Assembly: GCA_023614405.1 (NCBI GenBank)
Contig: CM042685.1
Coordinates: 187,708,257 to 187,772,256, forward strand
DNA from: Avena insularis
Taxonomy: Eukaryota > Streptophyta > Magnoliopsida > Poales > Poaceae
Direction: 5' to 3'
Length of the DNA: 64,000 nt
In this document: in pieces, positions 21,429-34,000 of the stretch
How the letters are laid out: each line of letters starts with the position of its first letter
Numbering within the stretch: position 1 is the stretch's first letter
Program-made: the position numbers and the translations under genes
The notes under the pieces: generated by a model
What the model saw: the letters and a program-made list of their open reading frames with translations, nothing else
What the model was told of the DNA's origin: nothing
Database searches by the model: none

Positions 21429-22970
21429 TGATGTGGCTCGGTTGACTATAGAGCCTATTGGGAGACCCCAAGAGCAAGGTGTGATGAGCACAACAGCAAG
21501 TTTTCCCTCAGTTATTAAACCAAGGTTATCAAACCAGTAGGAGTAAGGAAACAACTCCAAGGTGTTGTTAACAACTTGGAACCTGCAGAACACAAACTCA
21601 AAACTTTGCCCCAAAATACAATGAGGTTTTCAATCTCACCGGTTTGCTGAAAACAAAGGATTAAACGTATAGTGTGCAAGATAGTGATTGCTTGTAGAAA
21701 GTAAACAGTAACAGTAGATGATGTATAAATGATAAAGATTAGACCGGGGTCCATAGTTCACTATAAGTGTTCTCCTTAAGATAGATAGCATGTTGGGTGA
21801 ACAAATTACAGCGGGGCAATTGACAGATTGAGAAAGCATAACAATGCATATACTAGACATCTTGACTCCTACGAAATCTGATTGGGCATTACAACATAAT
21901 ACATAGACTGTAATCCAACTTCATCTATGACTAATAATCCACCTTCAGGTTATCATCCGAACCCCTTCCAGTATTAAGTTGCACGCAATAGATAATTGCA
22001 TTAAGCAATGTGTGTAAAGTAAACAATACAATTGCTCCATGAACAAAGGATTGTTGTTTTCTACCTAGTAGCAACAACACATCTATAATCTTAGAGATTT
22101 CTATCACTTCCCTAGATTACTAGAGGCATGAACCTACTATCGAGAATAAATACTCCCTCTTGGATTTGCAAGCATCTACTTGGACAAGATAGCTACTAAC
22201 AACGGAGAGCATGCAAGATCACAAATAACATAGACATGATAGAATCAATAATCAATATGACATAGTATCTCAATATCCATCGGATCCCCACAAACACAAC
22301 ATGTAGGATTACAAATAAATAATCTTGATCATGAACAGAGCTCATAAGATCTAAACATGATACCACAAAGGAGGAGAAACAACCATCTAGATACTGTATG
22401 GACCCATAGTCCAAGGGTAAACTACTCACGCATCACTCCGGAGGCTAGCATGGTGATGAATAAGGCCTCCGGGATGATCTCTCCCCTCTAGCACGGTGCC
22501 GGGAAGAGCTTTAGATCCCCTGATCTAGGGATGATGGTGGCGGCAGCTACAGACTATTTTGTGGAAATTTGATCGGGTACTTTGGGTTTCTGCATCGTGC
22601 TTTTATAGGCGAAGGGGCAAGGTCGGTGGGTGCCTATGGCGCCCACACCTAGGGCTGGCGCACCCCCTGGCCGCGCCGCCACCAGGTGTCGCTGCCTCGT
22701 GGCCCCACTTCGGCTACCCTTTTGACTTCGTCTTCTCTCCGGTAAAATATTTACTTTGGATTTTGTCCTGTCCAATTCCGAGATTATTTCCTTATTAGAT
22801 TTTCTGAAACCAAAAAGGCAGAAAATAGGAAACTGGCACTGCGACATCTTGTTAATAGGTTAGTCCCAAAAAATGTATAAAAATACCTCAAAGTGTAGAC
22901 AAAACATAACAAAGTTGATACTAAACATGTATGGACCATAAAAAATTATACATACATTTACGACGTATCA
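21429..22970 (-). repeat. 5' LTR of element B
   Basis: A 1542-bp direct repeat of 3120-4647. On the minus strand it starts TGATACGTCGTAAATG and ends GCCACATCA next to the primer site. A minus-strand TATAAAA lies at 22601-22607. CTAG at 22971-22974 matches the left flank of the element. Confidence 0.9.
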
Positions 22971-23049
22971 CTAGCTGGACAATAAGCGAAAGAACGTCCT
23001 TGTAGAGGTACATCACGGAGTAGAGCGCACAGATCAACTGAGATATTGG
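22971..23049 (+). other. 79-bp piece of relic H between elements B and A
   Basis: This is the only stretch left between two LTRs. It continues relic H from 3119 and ends in the target site of element A (ATTGG, 23045-23049). Read from the H frame it gives an Arg-rich segment with one stop. Without the neighbouring context it would not be recognisable. Confidence 0.6.
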
Positions 23050-24390
23050 TGATGACCGCAACAGTCTTCACAAGTAGTATTACCCAATTTATTGATTCGA
23101 CACAAGGGGAGCCAAAGAATACTTGCAAGCCTTAATAACTGAGTTGTCAATTAAGTTGCACCTAGAAATAGTTCTTGCTCACAGAAGTTTATTAGTAGCA
23201 ACAACAAAGCAACAGCGGCAGCAAAACAGGAGCAATAGTAAAAGTAGTAGCAAACAGTAGGATATGAGCGCAGTAGGCATAGGGATGGATGGGAGTTGCA
23301 TAGACAAGTCTAAACATGTAACTTCAAGACCTAGGGAAATTGAAGATAAATGAGAATAAGCATCCAAGTACTAAACAATCATAGGCATGTGCTCCATATA
23401 TAGTCATGCGTGCTCGCAATGAGAACTTGCACAACATCTTTTGTCCTGCCAGCCCGTTGCAGCGGGGCCTCAGGGGAACTACTAGCAATTAAGGTGCTCC
23501 TTTTAATAGAGAACTAGAGAAAAACATTAACACTCCGTGAACACATGTGATCCTCACATCACAGCCATCCCCTCAGGTTGTCCCAATTTTTGTCACTTCG
23601 GAGCCTTTGGATCCGGATAATGATATGTGTACACAACTTGCAGCAATACTATCATAATGAATCAATAATAAGTTCAGATCCGAGATCATGTCACTCGGGC
23701 CCTAGTGACAAGCATTAAGCACAACAAGTTGCAACAAAGTCAAATAGCACTAATAGAGATACTAGGAACCATGCCCTAACAATCTTATTCGATTACATGA
23801 TAGAACTCATCCAATCCCTACCATCCCCATAGACTACAGCGGGGGATTACTCACTCATGGATGAGGGAAACATTGATGGTTTATGGAGAGGCGTTGGTGA
23901 TGACGATGGCGATGATCCTCCCAAAATTCCTCGTCCCGACAGGGTGCCAGAACGGAGTTTCTGGTTCCGAATCTCGGCTTCTGTTGGTGGCGGCGCAGTG
24001 GAACTCTTTCTGGAAAAACGATGAACCCCCCCCCTTGGTTTTTAGGTCAAGAGGCTTCTTATAGGCGAAGAAGGAGGCCGAGGGGCTCCCTGGGTGTGGC
24101 CGCACCCCCCTAGGCGTGGCCAGGCCTGGCCCGCGCCTGGCAGGGGTGTGGGCCCCTAGGCCTCCACTCCGTCTCGTACTCTGGCTCCGTGGATCTTCTA
24201 GTGAAATAGGATTTTTGGCATATTTTCCGGGATTTTTCCTCATAGTTGATTTTCTACACAAAAACTAGACACCAAGGTAATTCTGCTGAAAACAGCGTCA
24301 GTCCATGTTAGTTGTATCCAAATCACACAAGTTTAGAGGAGAAACAATAGCAAAAGTGTTCGGGAAAGTAGATATGTTTTGGACGTATCA
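23050..24390 (-). repeat. 3' LTR of element A
   Basis: A direct repeat of 45866-47247. Relative to the other copy it lacks about 18 bases just after TGATGACC (the stretch at 45874-45891) and 23 to 25 bases further in. A polypyrimidine stretch ACTCCCCCCAAGCTT follows at 24391, i.e. the polypurine tract on the minus strand. Confidence 0.9.
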
Positions 24391-26524
24391 ACTCCCCCCA
24401 AGCTTAGCTTATTGCTTGTCCTCAAGCAATTCAGTTGAAAAATGATTGCGATAAAAGAACTTTCACAAACACATTTGCTTCATATGATGTATATTTTCTC
24501 ACCACTAGAGTAGATACTTAGACAGTTCATAATAAGGAGTATGCAACTAAGTATACTCAATAGTCATTGCAAGCTATGAAGAGAAAGCAACTCAATAATA
24601 ATAAGTAGCATGGAACATAAACATAGGCAATATTGCAATGCTCATAAAAAGGTATGATAGACGGGTATCTTGCTTGCCTTTGTTTGTAGAGCGCAATACA
24701 AATGTCAAGGAACCTCTGAAGTTCAAGTGAATACTAGAAGTAAAGATATCAGATATACAAGCATCAAAGTCATGATATAATCAACCAAGTTTTGAGACAA
24801 ACACAAGAATGACAACTATGCTCTCAAGAAGGGGCTCATAGAATAAGTGATGACTCAACAAGGAAGTGAAAAGGTTTTGAAAAGTTTGAAAGGATTCCAA
24901 ATGCTGAAAGTAAGGTACTCACTAGCTTTGAGCTCTCATTGCCCCTATCATAGGCATCTTTATATGATTAAGGTGAAAGTGAGGTCTAATATGAGTTATA
25001 TGCTTGACAGACTATAAACTGGAAATCCCATGTCCATTGAGTATGAGGGCCGCTCCGCATGCTACTCAACTTTAGTTACCTATAAGTTCTTGTCATTGTA
25101 AATGCATGCATATCATAGAGAACCGCCAACGGGGTTACCCTTGCACATGATACATGAGCTATCCCATAATCAAAATGACAAGGCAAACATAATATGAGCA
25201 TCTCAGCGATATTTTTATTCACTATGTGCATAGCTTTTTATTGAGGATGCTTCATAGAATGCTAATTATGGTGATGCTGCAAGTTTCCACCATGATTAGG
25301 CATGGCTTAGGCTAGTGGCCCAGGCGTTTCTCTAACACATATATATACTCCATGAACTCACAAGCTCCCCTTTTATTTCACACCGATGACATCTGCACAC
25401 AAAAGAGCAAGGTATCAACTGGATATGTATCCATAAGTGTTGAAAGCGTTCCCCGTGATAGCACGGTTCTGCTAACTCCCAGCCTATAATTTGCAAGCAT
25501 ATAACTTTCATGGATAGATCACAATGGTTCAGGTTTATTAAGTGCAAGAAATAAAGTGTGCCATCAAGTTCGTGAGAGATTTACTAACTAATTTTCTCAA
25601 TACAGTCAAACATTTTATTTGGAAGAAAACAAGGCATAATAAATATGCATGGAATAGCAAATGATGCTAATAGGTAGGTATGGTGGACAATGTTGGCAAT
25701 ATTGGTTTTGGGTAGTTGGATGCACAAGTAGAGCTCATACTCAGTGCAAGTGAAGGCTAGCAATAGAGAGGGAGCGACAAACGAGAGAGCAATAATTATG
25801 GCATGAAAGTGATACAAAAACTCTGCGGCAAAATAAATCATCGAGGCTTACTGACTATTGTTTAGTCATATGCATGCGTGAGCATGTGCCAAGTTGATTC
25901 ATATGAAACATTCAGAGGAGGGTACCACAATATCATACCAAGTTATGAATAAAACAATGCAAGCAAACATTCATATGACATGCTACAAAATATTAGCAAG
26001 CTGGAGCTAATCATAAGAGAGCAGGAACTACTAAGAATCCATAATAACATACACCTTACATGACATACTAAGCATGCTCACCATGATGAGTATATGTACA
26101 AAAATGAAAACAAATAGAGTTTGTTACCAGCCTCTTACCACACCTCAAGTTGTCTTAATCTTCATTATTGCCCTTCACCTGCGTGACTTGAATAATAACA
26201 TGAAACCAAACTCCACTGAGGATGGCTGAACCCTGCAAAGAACTCACAAAACCAAAGAAGAACAACAAATATTTTTTGGTGTTTTCCATTTTCCAAACAA
26301 GCAAACAAGGCAAAAACAAACAAAGCAAAATATTTTTGGATTTTTTTTCTTTAAGGCAAACAAAATCTAAAAAGCAAAGAAACAAACCAAGAACAACAAC
26401 AAAAATATTTTTGGTATTTTTGTGTTTTGGGAAAAACAGAAACAAGAACCAAAAAGAAAGCAAGACAATGGATATACAAAGAACCGACGAAACATGATAT
26501 ATAAATGAGTGTGATGTCGGTATA
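24391..26524 (-). other. 3' non-coding region and polypurine tract of element A
   Basis: AAGCTTGGGGGGAGT on the minus strand (24391-24405) next to the LTR is the polypurine tract. Further in, 25030-25600 closely matches element B at 5320-5900. The block 26155-26500 gives low-complexity Lys/Asn/Phe-rich frames and is not a gene. No other feature is seen. Confidence 0.7.
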
Positions 26525-27080
26525 CCTCCCCCCAAGCTTAGGATTTTGGCCTAAGTGGGGCTCAACTCCATGGTGACCAAGTAGGTGCACCTCCATAGTA
26601 CGTCGAGGAAGCCCCTTCGTCCTGGTACGAGCTCGAGGACTCCCCTGTGTAGTGCATAGAGGGGTCGTATGAGGGCGCGTCCCCCTAATAGTGTCCATGG
26701 AAGCCAAGAGTGTGCAACTTCTCATCTATCTCCTCCTTGGAGCATGACAAAGGTCCCTGGGAAATACTGAACAAAGTGGTTTGGGGTAGAGGAATCTCTC
26801 TCTCTCTCTCTCTTCTCGCCAATAAACAACATTTTATAAACCAAGCTCTCAAGGGTAGAGCCACCAGTGACAAAGTGATGTGCCTCATGGCAACAAGATC
26901 AAGCCTCTAAGGAGCCAAAACTGTATCATTTGGATCAACAACAAGGTCCAAGGAAGCAACAACATGTGCAACAATAATTCCCCCATAAATGGGTCCCTTA
27001 GCAGCTAAGAGACGAGCAATGAGAGAACCAAGATTGTACCTAGTGTCATTGTTGAGCGCAGCGGCTATGAAGGCCAAATG
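26525..27080 (-). pseudogene. Athila-type extra ORF of element A, C-terminal part (after insertion D)
   Basis: This continues the frame that ends at 41652. When element D and one copy of its target site are removed on paper, the frame reads through the join without a shift (SNY followed by HLAFIAAALNNDTRYNLG). The piece includes SLIARLLAAKGPIYGG and VASLDLVVDPND, then a TAG at 26909-26907, then continues in phase (MRHITLSLVAL) to a stop at 26687-26685. A Ser/Tyr/Gly-rich tail without long frame follows to about 26525. It would be the C-terminal half of a protein of unknown function that lies where Athila elements carry an env-position or ATHILA-family ORF. The stop may be a real lesion. Confidence 0.6.
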
Positions 27081-28612
27081 ATGAAGGGAATATGCCCTGA
27101 GAGGCAATAATAAAGTGTTTATTATGTGTATTCCAAGTATATGATAGATGTTTATTTTGCATGCTATAATTGTATTAATACGGAAACGTTAATACATGTG
27201 TGTTTAATAAACAAATAGAAAGTTCCTAGTTATGCCTCTCTCATAAACTAGCTTGTTGATTAACAAGATGATCAAGGTTTCCTGATCATGGACATTGGAT
27301 GTTGTTAATAACAGGATCATAACATTAGTGCAATGATGTGATGAACATTCATCCGAAGTATAGCATTATGATCAAAGTCATTGAGTTTATATTGCTATAA
27401 AAACTTACGAAGTGATCCTAATCCTTAGACCATGAGATCATGTCAATCACTAACACCTGAAGAGTTTCTTGATAACATCAAATGTCACACCGTAACAGGG
27501 TGATTATAAAGATGGGTTCAGAACTAATAAAGTGTCATGTTGAGGCCCATGGATCGAGAGTGTAATTTGTTCATCCCGATGACGGATAGATATACTCTGG
27601 GCCCTTTCGGTGATATCACATTGGTTAGCTTGCAAGCAAGTGATTTGATCACTAGAATGTTATATCACGAGAACGAGAAAAGAGTGCATGTCAGTAACGA
27701 GAACAAACTAGGTATGGAGATACCGATGATTGAATCTCGGACATGTAATATATCGTGAAACAAAGGGATTAAGATACTAGCATAAAAGGTTCCGACGATC
27801 ACAAGAAAGTCATCGTTGAATGTATGGGAGTTAGTATGGGTCTCCAGATCCCGCTTCTGATTATTGATCCGAGAGAGGTCTCAATCATGTCCGCATTTTT
27901 CATGAACCATAGGGTGACACACTTAAGAAACACCGACATCCAATTGGAGCAAAAGTTTCATGCCGGAAAGAATAACAAGCGCATGAATTTATTTCACTAG
28001 ATACCGAAACAGGTTTTCGGGTGAAATTGCAGAAAGTGTTTTTGCATGTGAAATAGAATTCTAGCAAGGGGTTATATGAGAATGTTTGTCATTAAAGTAA
28101 TTGACAAAATTCTGAATAAATGAAAAGAGTTTTATTTAATGAGAGTTTGCATTAAATTTGGTGGAAATTTAATAGCAAGTTTGAGTGGGATTTTGAGTGG
28201 AGGGAATTTAGAGGAACTTTTGTGAGTCGAGTGTCCACCCACATGAAGAGGGGAGGGCAAGGGGGAAGCCCCCATGCGCCGGCCACCCCCTTGGGGTTCC
28301 CCCCTCTCCTATAAAAGGGTTGTGCTTCCGCTGCATCGCTGGAGCGAGGAGGTGGAGGTTGCTCGGTGTCTTGTACGTGTGTGCGAGCACGGATGCGCTG
28401 CTGCTTTGCGGCGCTAGGACTTCCTCTCGATCTTGAGATCGGCAAGAGATCGTCTACATCAACCACGAGTTGAACTCGTTAAGCTTTGTCGGTCTTCAAG
28501 GGTATGTTATCTACGGATATACATCCGCCCATTGTTTGTATCTAGTATCTAGATCTTGGTACATAGTTCCCATTGTAGGAATTTTTTTGTTTTCTATGCT
28601 GCAAACCCAACT
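27081..28612 (+). repeat. 5' LTR of element D
   Basis: A direct repeat of the 3' LTR pieces. A TATA box, TATAAAAG, is at 28310-28317. Immediately after it this copy lacks a 123-bp segment that the 3' LTR keeps (41227-41349). It ends CCCAACT, one base from a canonical CA end, followed by G and the primer site. Confidence 0.9.
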
Positions 28613-29639
28613 GTGGTATCAGAGCCGGATCTATGCTTAGATACTTTACACGGGTAGTACACATATGAGTATGTGGGCGATGATGATCATGTTGTTTCTC
28701 CTTAGTTGTAATTTTGGATATTGGTGGCATAGTGGGATGAAGTGGCCCGGACAAACTTTACATGTCCTCGCGCATGAGACCTGTTCCACGCTTGACATGC
28801 AACTAGTTTGCATAAGTGGCTAGCGGGTGTCTGTCTCTCCTACTATAGTCAATATCTATTTTGCAACGAGTTGTCAACAATTTGGTTATCCTCGTTGTGG
28901 TTCATGTTCGTAGGTAAGAACGGTTCTATCTCGAAAGCCCTAAGCCACGTAAAACTTACAATGGATAAATTAGAGGCGTCTAGTTTAGATTGTTGCTGGG
29001 CTAGTGTTATGATATGGTGATGTTGTAAGTAGAAGTATGAGATGATACTCTTACAACACACATAATGTGTAAGTTCCATAGACCTTGGCCTTACACATAA
29101 AGGTATGATAATGATCATACCACGATGCACATGATAGAGATCATATGCGGGAACCATATCATTCCGCTAATAAACATGTGATGTTTGATAGCATCTTATA
29201 TTGCTTGTTTGGTGTTTTAAATATCAAGATAAGAATGTGTTCTTCCTTTAGTATGAACTGATTATGTTTTTGTCGCTCCAAGACATCACGTGATGATCGG
29301 GTGTTCTTGGATCCACGACCATATTTCGGGTGTAAGACAATTACACACGCGAATACTAAGGTTCTTACTTGGCGAGCCTAGCATGTACATACATGGCCTC
29401 GGAACACGGACCGAAAGGTTAAGCATGAGTCATATAGTAGATATGATGCCCATCTGATGCTCGCCTTTGAAGCTACACCGACTCACATGATGATCGGACT
29501 TGGTGTAGTGTATTTGGTTCATGTAATCACCAAAAAGACACGAGGGATGTCATTTTTGAGTGGGAGTTCATTCGTAATGTGGATTAGTTGAACTTAATCT
29601 ATCATAAACTTAGTCTAAACTTTACAAATTCTGTTGTAG
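28613..29639 (+). other. Leader of element D with tRNA-iMet primer site
   Basis: TGGTATCAGAGCC at 28614-28626 is the complement of the 3' end of plant initiator tRNA-Met, two bases inside the LTR end. The kilobase that follows to the gag ATG is the long untranslated leader typical of Angela/BARE elements. It has only short frames and no gene. Confidence 0.85.
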
Positions 29640-30600
29640 ATGGCACAACCTGCTTTTAATTTCAATGTGTTCATGGAGAAAGAGAAATTTTCAAAGAACG
29701 GTAGCAACTTTACCGAATGGGCCATGAATTTGAGGATTCTCCTCTCTGCTGCACAAAAGAATTATGTGCTAGAAGCGCCGCTAGGCCCCCCACCTTTTGA
29801 GGATGCCCCTAACAAGGATAAGAATGTCTATCAGACTCGTCAGGAGGACCACAAGTTAGTTCATTGTGGCATATTGTATGGGCTAGAGCCGGAACTTCGA
29901 AAGCGTTTCGAAAACGGCAAAGCATTTGATACAATGGGTGAGTTGAAATTGATTTTCGACACACATGCTGCTGTAGAGAGCTACAATGCTTCAAAAAAGT
30001 TCTTTAGCTTCATGATGGAAGAGCACAGCTCTGTAAGTGAGCATGTACTCAAGATGTCAGGTTACGTTGATAAGCTTGTGTCCTTGGGAATATCGATTCC
30101 CATTGACTTAGGCATCCATCGTGTTCTTAGTCTCTGCCACCTAGCTATAAGATCTTTGTGATGAACTATAATATGCAAGGCATGAAGAAGTCTCTCCCCA
30201 AGCTTTTGTCAATGCTTAAAACTGCAGAAGTGGAGATCAAAAAGGAACATCAAGTGTTGATGATCAATAAGAACACTGGTTTCAAGAAAGACAATAAGGG
30301 AAAATGGAAGGGAAGTAAGGGTGGCAAGCCGGTTGCCGTGCCTAAAAAGAAACCCCGAGTTGGACCTAAGTCTGACACCGAGTGCTAGTATTGTAAGGGG
30401 ACTGGCCACTGGAAGCGCAACTGCCCCATGTATTTGGTAGACAAGAAGGCCGGCAAGGCAAATAAAGGTATATGTGATATACATGTTATTGATGTGTACT
30501 TGACTAGTGCTCGCAGTAGCACCTGGGTATTTGATACCGGTTCAGTTGCTAATATTTGTAACTCGAATTAGGGGCTTCAGAACAAGCGACCGCTAACAAA
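29640..30600 (+). pseudogene. gag: gag and protease start of element D
   Basis: A Copia gag polyprotein. The start ATG 29640 gives MAQPAFNFNVFMEKEKFSKN, then NGSNFTEWAMNLRILL, the UBN2-like gag signature of Angela/BARE elements, and FFSFMMEEHSSVSEHVLKM. A frameshift near 30145 moves into the frame MNYNMQGMKKSLPKLLSML. A Lys-rich stretch precedes the zinc knuckle CxYCKGTGHWKRNC at about 30384-30428, where the first spacer residue is a TAG (30386-30388). The protease motif VFDTGS lies at about 30528-30545, followed by a TAG near 30569. Two stops and one shift inactivate it. In an intact copy gag and pol form one long frame. Confidence 0.85.
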
Positions 30601-31834
30601 GGGTGAGGTCATGATGCGTGTCGGCAATGGATTAAGCGTTGATGTGATCATCGTCGGAACGCTACCTCTCCACTTACCGTCGGGATTAGTAATAAACTTG
30701 AATAATTGTTATCTGGTGCCAGCACTGAGCATGAACATTGAATCTGGATCGTGTTTGATGCGAAGTGGTTATTCATTTAAATCCGAGAACAATGGTTGTT
30801 CTATTTATATGAATGAAATCTTTTATGGTCATGCACCGATGATGAATGGTTTATTTCTATTGGATCTCGATAATAATGTTACACATATTCATAATGTTGA
30901 TGCTAAAAGGATTGAACTTAATGATGATATATCTGCATATATGTGGCACTGCCGTCTAGGTCATATTGGCGTTAAACGCATGAAGAAGCTCCATTCAGAT
31001 GGACTTTTTGAATCACTTGATTTTGAATCATATGAGACATGTGAGCCATGCCTTATGGGCAAGATGACCAGAACGCCGTTTTCCGGTTCAATGGAACGGG
31101 CGACAGATTTATTGGAAATCATACATTCTGATGTATGTGGTCCAATGAGTGTGTCGGGGCAAGGTGGATATCGTTATTTTGTTACTTTCAAGGATGATTT
31201 GAGTAGATACGGCTATATCTACTTGATGAAACACAAGTCTGAAACCTTTGAAAAGTTCAAGGAATTTCAGAATGAAGTGGAAAATCATCGTAATAGAAAG
31301 ATCAAATTTCTACGGTCAGACCGTGGAGGTGAGTAACTAAGTTACGAGTTTAGTACTCACATGAAACAGTGTGGAATTGTTTCACAACTCACACCTGCCG
31401 GAACACCACAAAGAAATGGTGTGTCAGAACGTCGTAATCGTACTTTATTGGATATGGTTCGATCTATGATGTCTCTGACGGACTTGCCGTTGTCATTTTG
31501 GGGTTATGCACTAGAAACTGGTGCATTCACTTTAAATCGGGAACCATCTAAATCCATTGAAAAGACACTGTATGAATTGTGGTTTGGAAACAAACCTAAG
31601 CTGTCATTTCTTAAAGTTTGGGGATGCGATGTTTTTGTGAAGAAACTTCAACCGGATAAACTCGAATCCAAAGCGGAAAATGCGTCTTCATAGGATACCC
31701 TAAGGAAACAATTGGGTATTCCTTCTACCACAGATCCGAGGGCAAGGTTTTTGTTGCCAAGAATGGATCCTTTCTAGAGAAAGAGTTTCTCGCGAAATGT
31801 GTGAGTAGTCGAAAGGTAGAACTCGAAGAGGTTA
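30601..31834 (+). pseudogene. Integrase of element D
   Basis: A Copia-type integrase in the frame of the shifted gag. The GAG-pre-integrase region carries WHCRLGHIGVKRMKKLH and CEPCLMGKM (HHCC zinc site, about 30945-31070). The DDE core starts at IHSDVCGPM (about 31123), then FVTFKDDLSRYGYIYLM, then LRSDRGGE followed by TAA at 31336 just past the second aspartate, and the glutamate in AGTPQRNGVSERRNRTLLD (about 31400). The C-terminal KVWGCDVFVKKL is present. Another stop at 31691-31693 follows a frameshift near 31680; past it the original frame continues with YPKETIGYSFYH. Three lesions. Confidence 0.85.
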
Positions 31835-32013
31835 TTGAACCTTCTCTTCAAAGTATGGCGAGTAGCGCAGCACCAGAAGGTGTTCCGAAGTTGGCTTCAC
31901 CTGTTTAAGAGGGAACTAATGATAATGATCATGAAACTCCAAAAGAGACTACTACCGATCCTCGCAGGTCTAGCAGGGCGCGTGCAGCTCCCGAGCTGTA
32001 CGGAAACCCTGTT

Positions 32014-33603
32014 ATGAATTTCATGGTTGATGAAATTGATGACCCTGCGATGTATGAAGAAGCGATGATGAGCCTAGATTCCAACAAATGGTTAGAAGCC
32101 ACGAAATCCGAGATGGAATCCATGTATGAAAATCAAGTTTGGAACTTGGTGGAATTACCTCACGACCGAAAGGTCGTGGAGAACAAATGTATTTTCAAAA
32201 GGAAAACTGATGCTGATGGTAATGTGACCGTCTATAAAGCTCGACTTGTCGCAAAGGGGTTTCGACAAATTCAAGGAGTTGACTACAATGAGACATTCTC
32301 TCTCGTAGCGATGCTAAAGTCAGTTAGGATTATGTTAGCAATTTCTGCATATTTCGATGCAGATGGATGTCAAAACTGCGTTTCTCAATGGTAATATTGA
32401 AGAAGAGTTGTATATGATACAACCAAAGGGTTTATCGATCCTAAGGATGCTAACAAGGTGTGCAAGCTTCAGCGATCCATCTATGGATTGAAGCAAGCAT
32501 CACGAAGTTGGAATCTCCGCTTTGATGTGGTGATCAAAGATTTTGGATTTGTCCAAACTTATGGAGAAGCTTGTATTCACAAGAAAGTGAGTGGGAGCAA
32601 TGTGGAATTTCTGATATTATATGTGGATGACATATTATTGATCGGAAATGATATAGATCTTTTAAACAGTGTTAAAAGTTATCTAAACAGCAAATTTTCA
32701 ATGAAAGACCTAGGTGAAGCGTCATACATATTAGGCATAAAGATCTATAGAGATAGATCTAGGCGCCTAATAGGGCTATCGCAAAGTACATACCTTGATA
32801 AGATTTTAAAGAAGTTTAAAATGGATGGAAGTAAGAAGGGGTTCTTACCTATGTTGCAAGGCAAGACATTGAGTAAGATTCAAAGTCCGGCTACGGCGGA
32901 AGAAGGAGAGATAATGGACAAAGTCCCCTATGCTTCAACCATAGGCTCTATAATGTACACCATGCTATGTACAAGACCGGATGTGGCACATGCTATTAGT
33001 TTGACTAGTAGGTTCCAATCGGATCCACGTTCGGAACACTGGATAGTGGTCAAGAATATCCTTAAGTACTTACGAAGAACTAAGGATATGTTTCTTGTGT
33101 ACGGAGGTGAAGAAGAGCTCGTCGCTAAGTGTTATGTCGACGCAAGCTTTGACACCTACCCGGATGACTCTAAGTCCCAATCTGGATACGTATTTCTCAT
33201 GAATGGCAGAGCGGTTAGTTGGAGGAGTTCCAAACAACCTGTGGTGGCGGGATCAACAACGGAGGCCGAATATGTTGCTGCTTCGGAAGCGGCTCAGGAA
33301 GCGGTTTGGATGAAGGAGTTCATATCTGAACTAGGTGTGGCTGCAAGCACGTTGGACCCAATGGTGATCTATTGTGACAACAATGGTGCCATTGACAATG
33401 CCAAAGAACCAAGGTCTCACAAGAATTCCAAGCATATTAAGCGCCGGTTTCACTCCATCCGCGAGCATGTCAAGGATGGAGATATAAATATTTATAAAGT
33501 ACATGCGGATCGCAATGTAGCAGATCTGTTGACTAAAACTCTCCCTAGAGCAAAACATGATCAACACCAGAACTCCATGGGTGTTAGATTCATCACTATG
33601 TAA
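32014..33603 (+). pseudogene. pol: Reverse transcriptase and RNase H of element D
   Basis: Copia-type RT and RNase H (reverse transcription of the element RNA). The first piece, 32014-32380, carries WLEATKSEMESM, ENKCIFKRKTDADG and YKARLVAKGFRQIQGVDY. A shift near 32360 breaks it at the QMDVKTAFLNG motif. The second piece, open from 32458 to 33603, has the YVDD box at 32620-32631 with flanking LILYVDDILLIGND, then the RNase H domain: CYVDASFDTYPDD, GYVFLMNGRAVSWRSSKQ, STTEAEYVAASEAAQEAVWM and the ADLLTKTL tail motif. RNase H looks intact. The stop TAA at 33601-33603 lies 33 bp before the 3' LTR; AGTGGGAGAC at 33626-33635 is the polypurine tract. Confidence 0.88.
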
Positions 33604-33635
33604 CTAGATTATTGTCTCTAGTGCAAGTGGGAGAC

Positions 33636-34000
33636 TGAAGGGAATATGCCCTGAGAGGCAATAATAAAGTGTTTATTATGTGTATTCCAAGTATATGATA
33701 AATGTTTATTTTGCATGCTATAATTGTATTAATACGAAAACGTTAATACATGTGTGTTTAATGAACAAACAGAAAGTTCCTAGTTATGCCTCTCTCATAA
33801 ACTATCTCATTGATTAACAAGATGATCAAGGTTTCCTGATCATGGACATTGTATGTTATTAATAACGGGATCACAACATTAGTGTAATGATGTGATGAAC
33901 ATTCATTCGAAGTATAGCATTACGATCAAAAGCATTGAGTTTATATTGCTATAACAACTTACGAAGTGATCCTAATCCTTAGACCATGAGATCATGTCAA
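33636..34000 (+). repeat. 3' LTR of element D, left piece
   Basis: This repeats 27081-27446 and is cut by element E right after ATGTCAA. The rest continues at 40436. GTCAA at 33996-34000 is the expected left target site of element E; the right copy is lost. Confidence 0.9.

Larger units (their letters stand above)
3120..22970 (-). mobile_element. Element B: non-autonomous Athila-like Gypsy retrotransposon, split by element C
   Basis: Two LTRs of 1528 bp (3120-4647) and 1542 bp (21429-22970) begin TGATGTGG and end ACATATCA/ACGTATCA on the plus strand, and flank a minus-strand interior. That interior has a perfect tRNA-Asp primer site next to the 22-kb LTR, a gag gene and a protease remnant, but no reverse transcriptase, RNase H or integrase. 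The 4-bp sequence CTAG is repeated at 3116-3119 and 22971-22974; Gypsy integration normally duplicates 5 bp. In the first 170 bases the LTRs differ by about 5 % by eye, so the insertion is old. Element C is inserted in its 3' non-coding tail. The LTR resembles Triticeae families of the Sabrina/Fatima/WHAM group, but I cannot say which. Confidence 0.88.

Noticed and set aside
26155..26535. Phe/Leu-rich minus-strand frame with apparent membrane segments
   Set aside because: The DNA is A/T-rich low-complexity with internal repetition; both strands give open frames. It is the 3' non-coding region of element A.
26797..26818. CT repeat, considered as a regulatory GAGA-type site
   Set aside because: It falls within the coding part of the extra ORF of A on the minus strand and is a short simple repeat.
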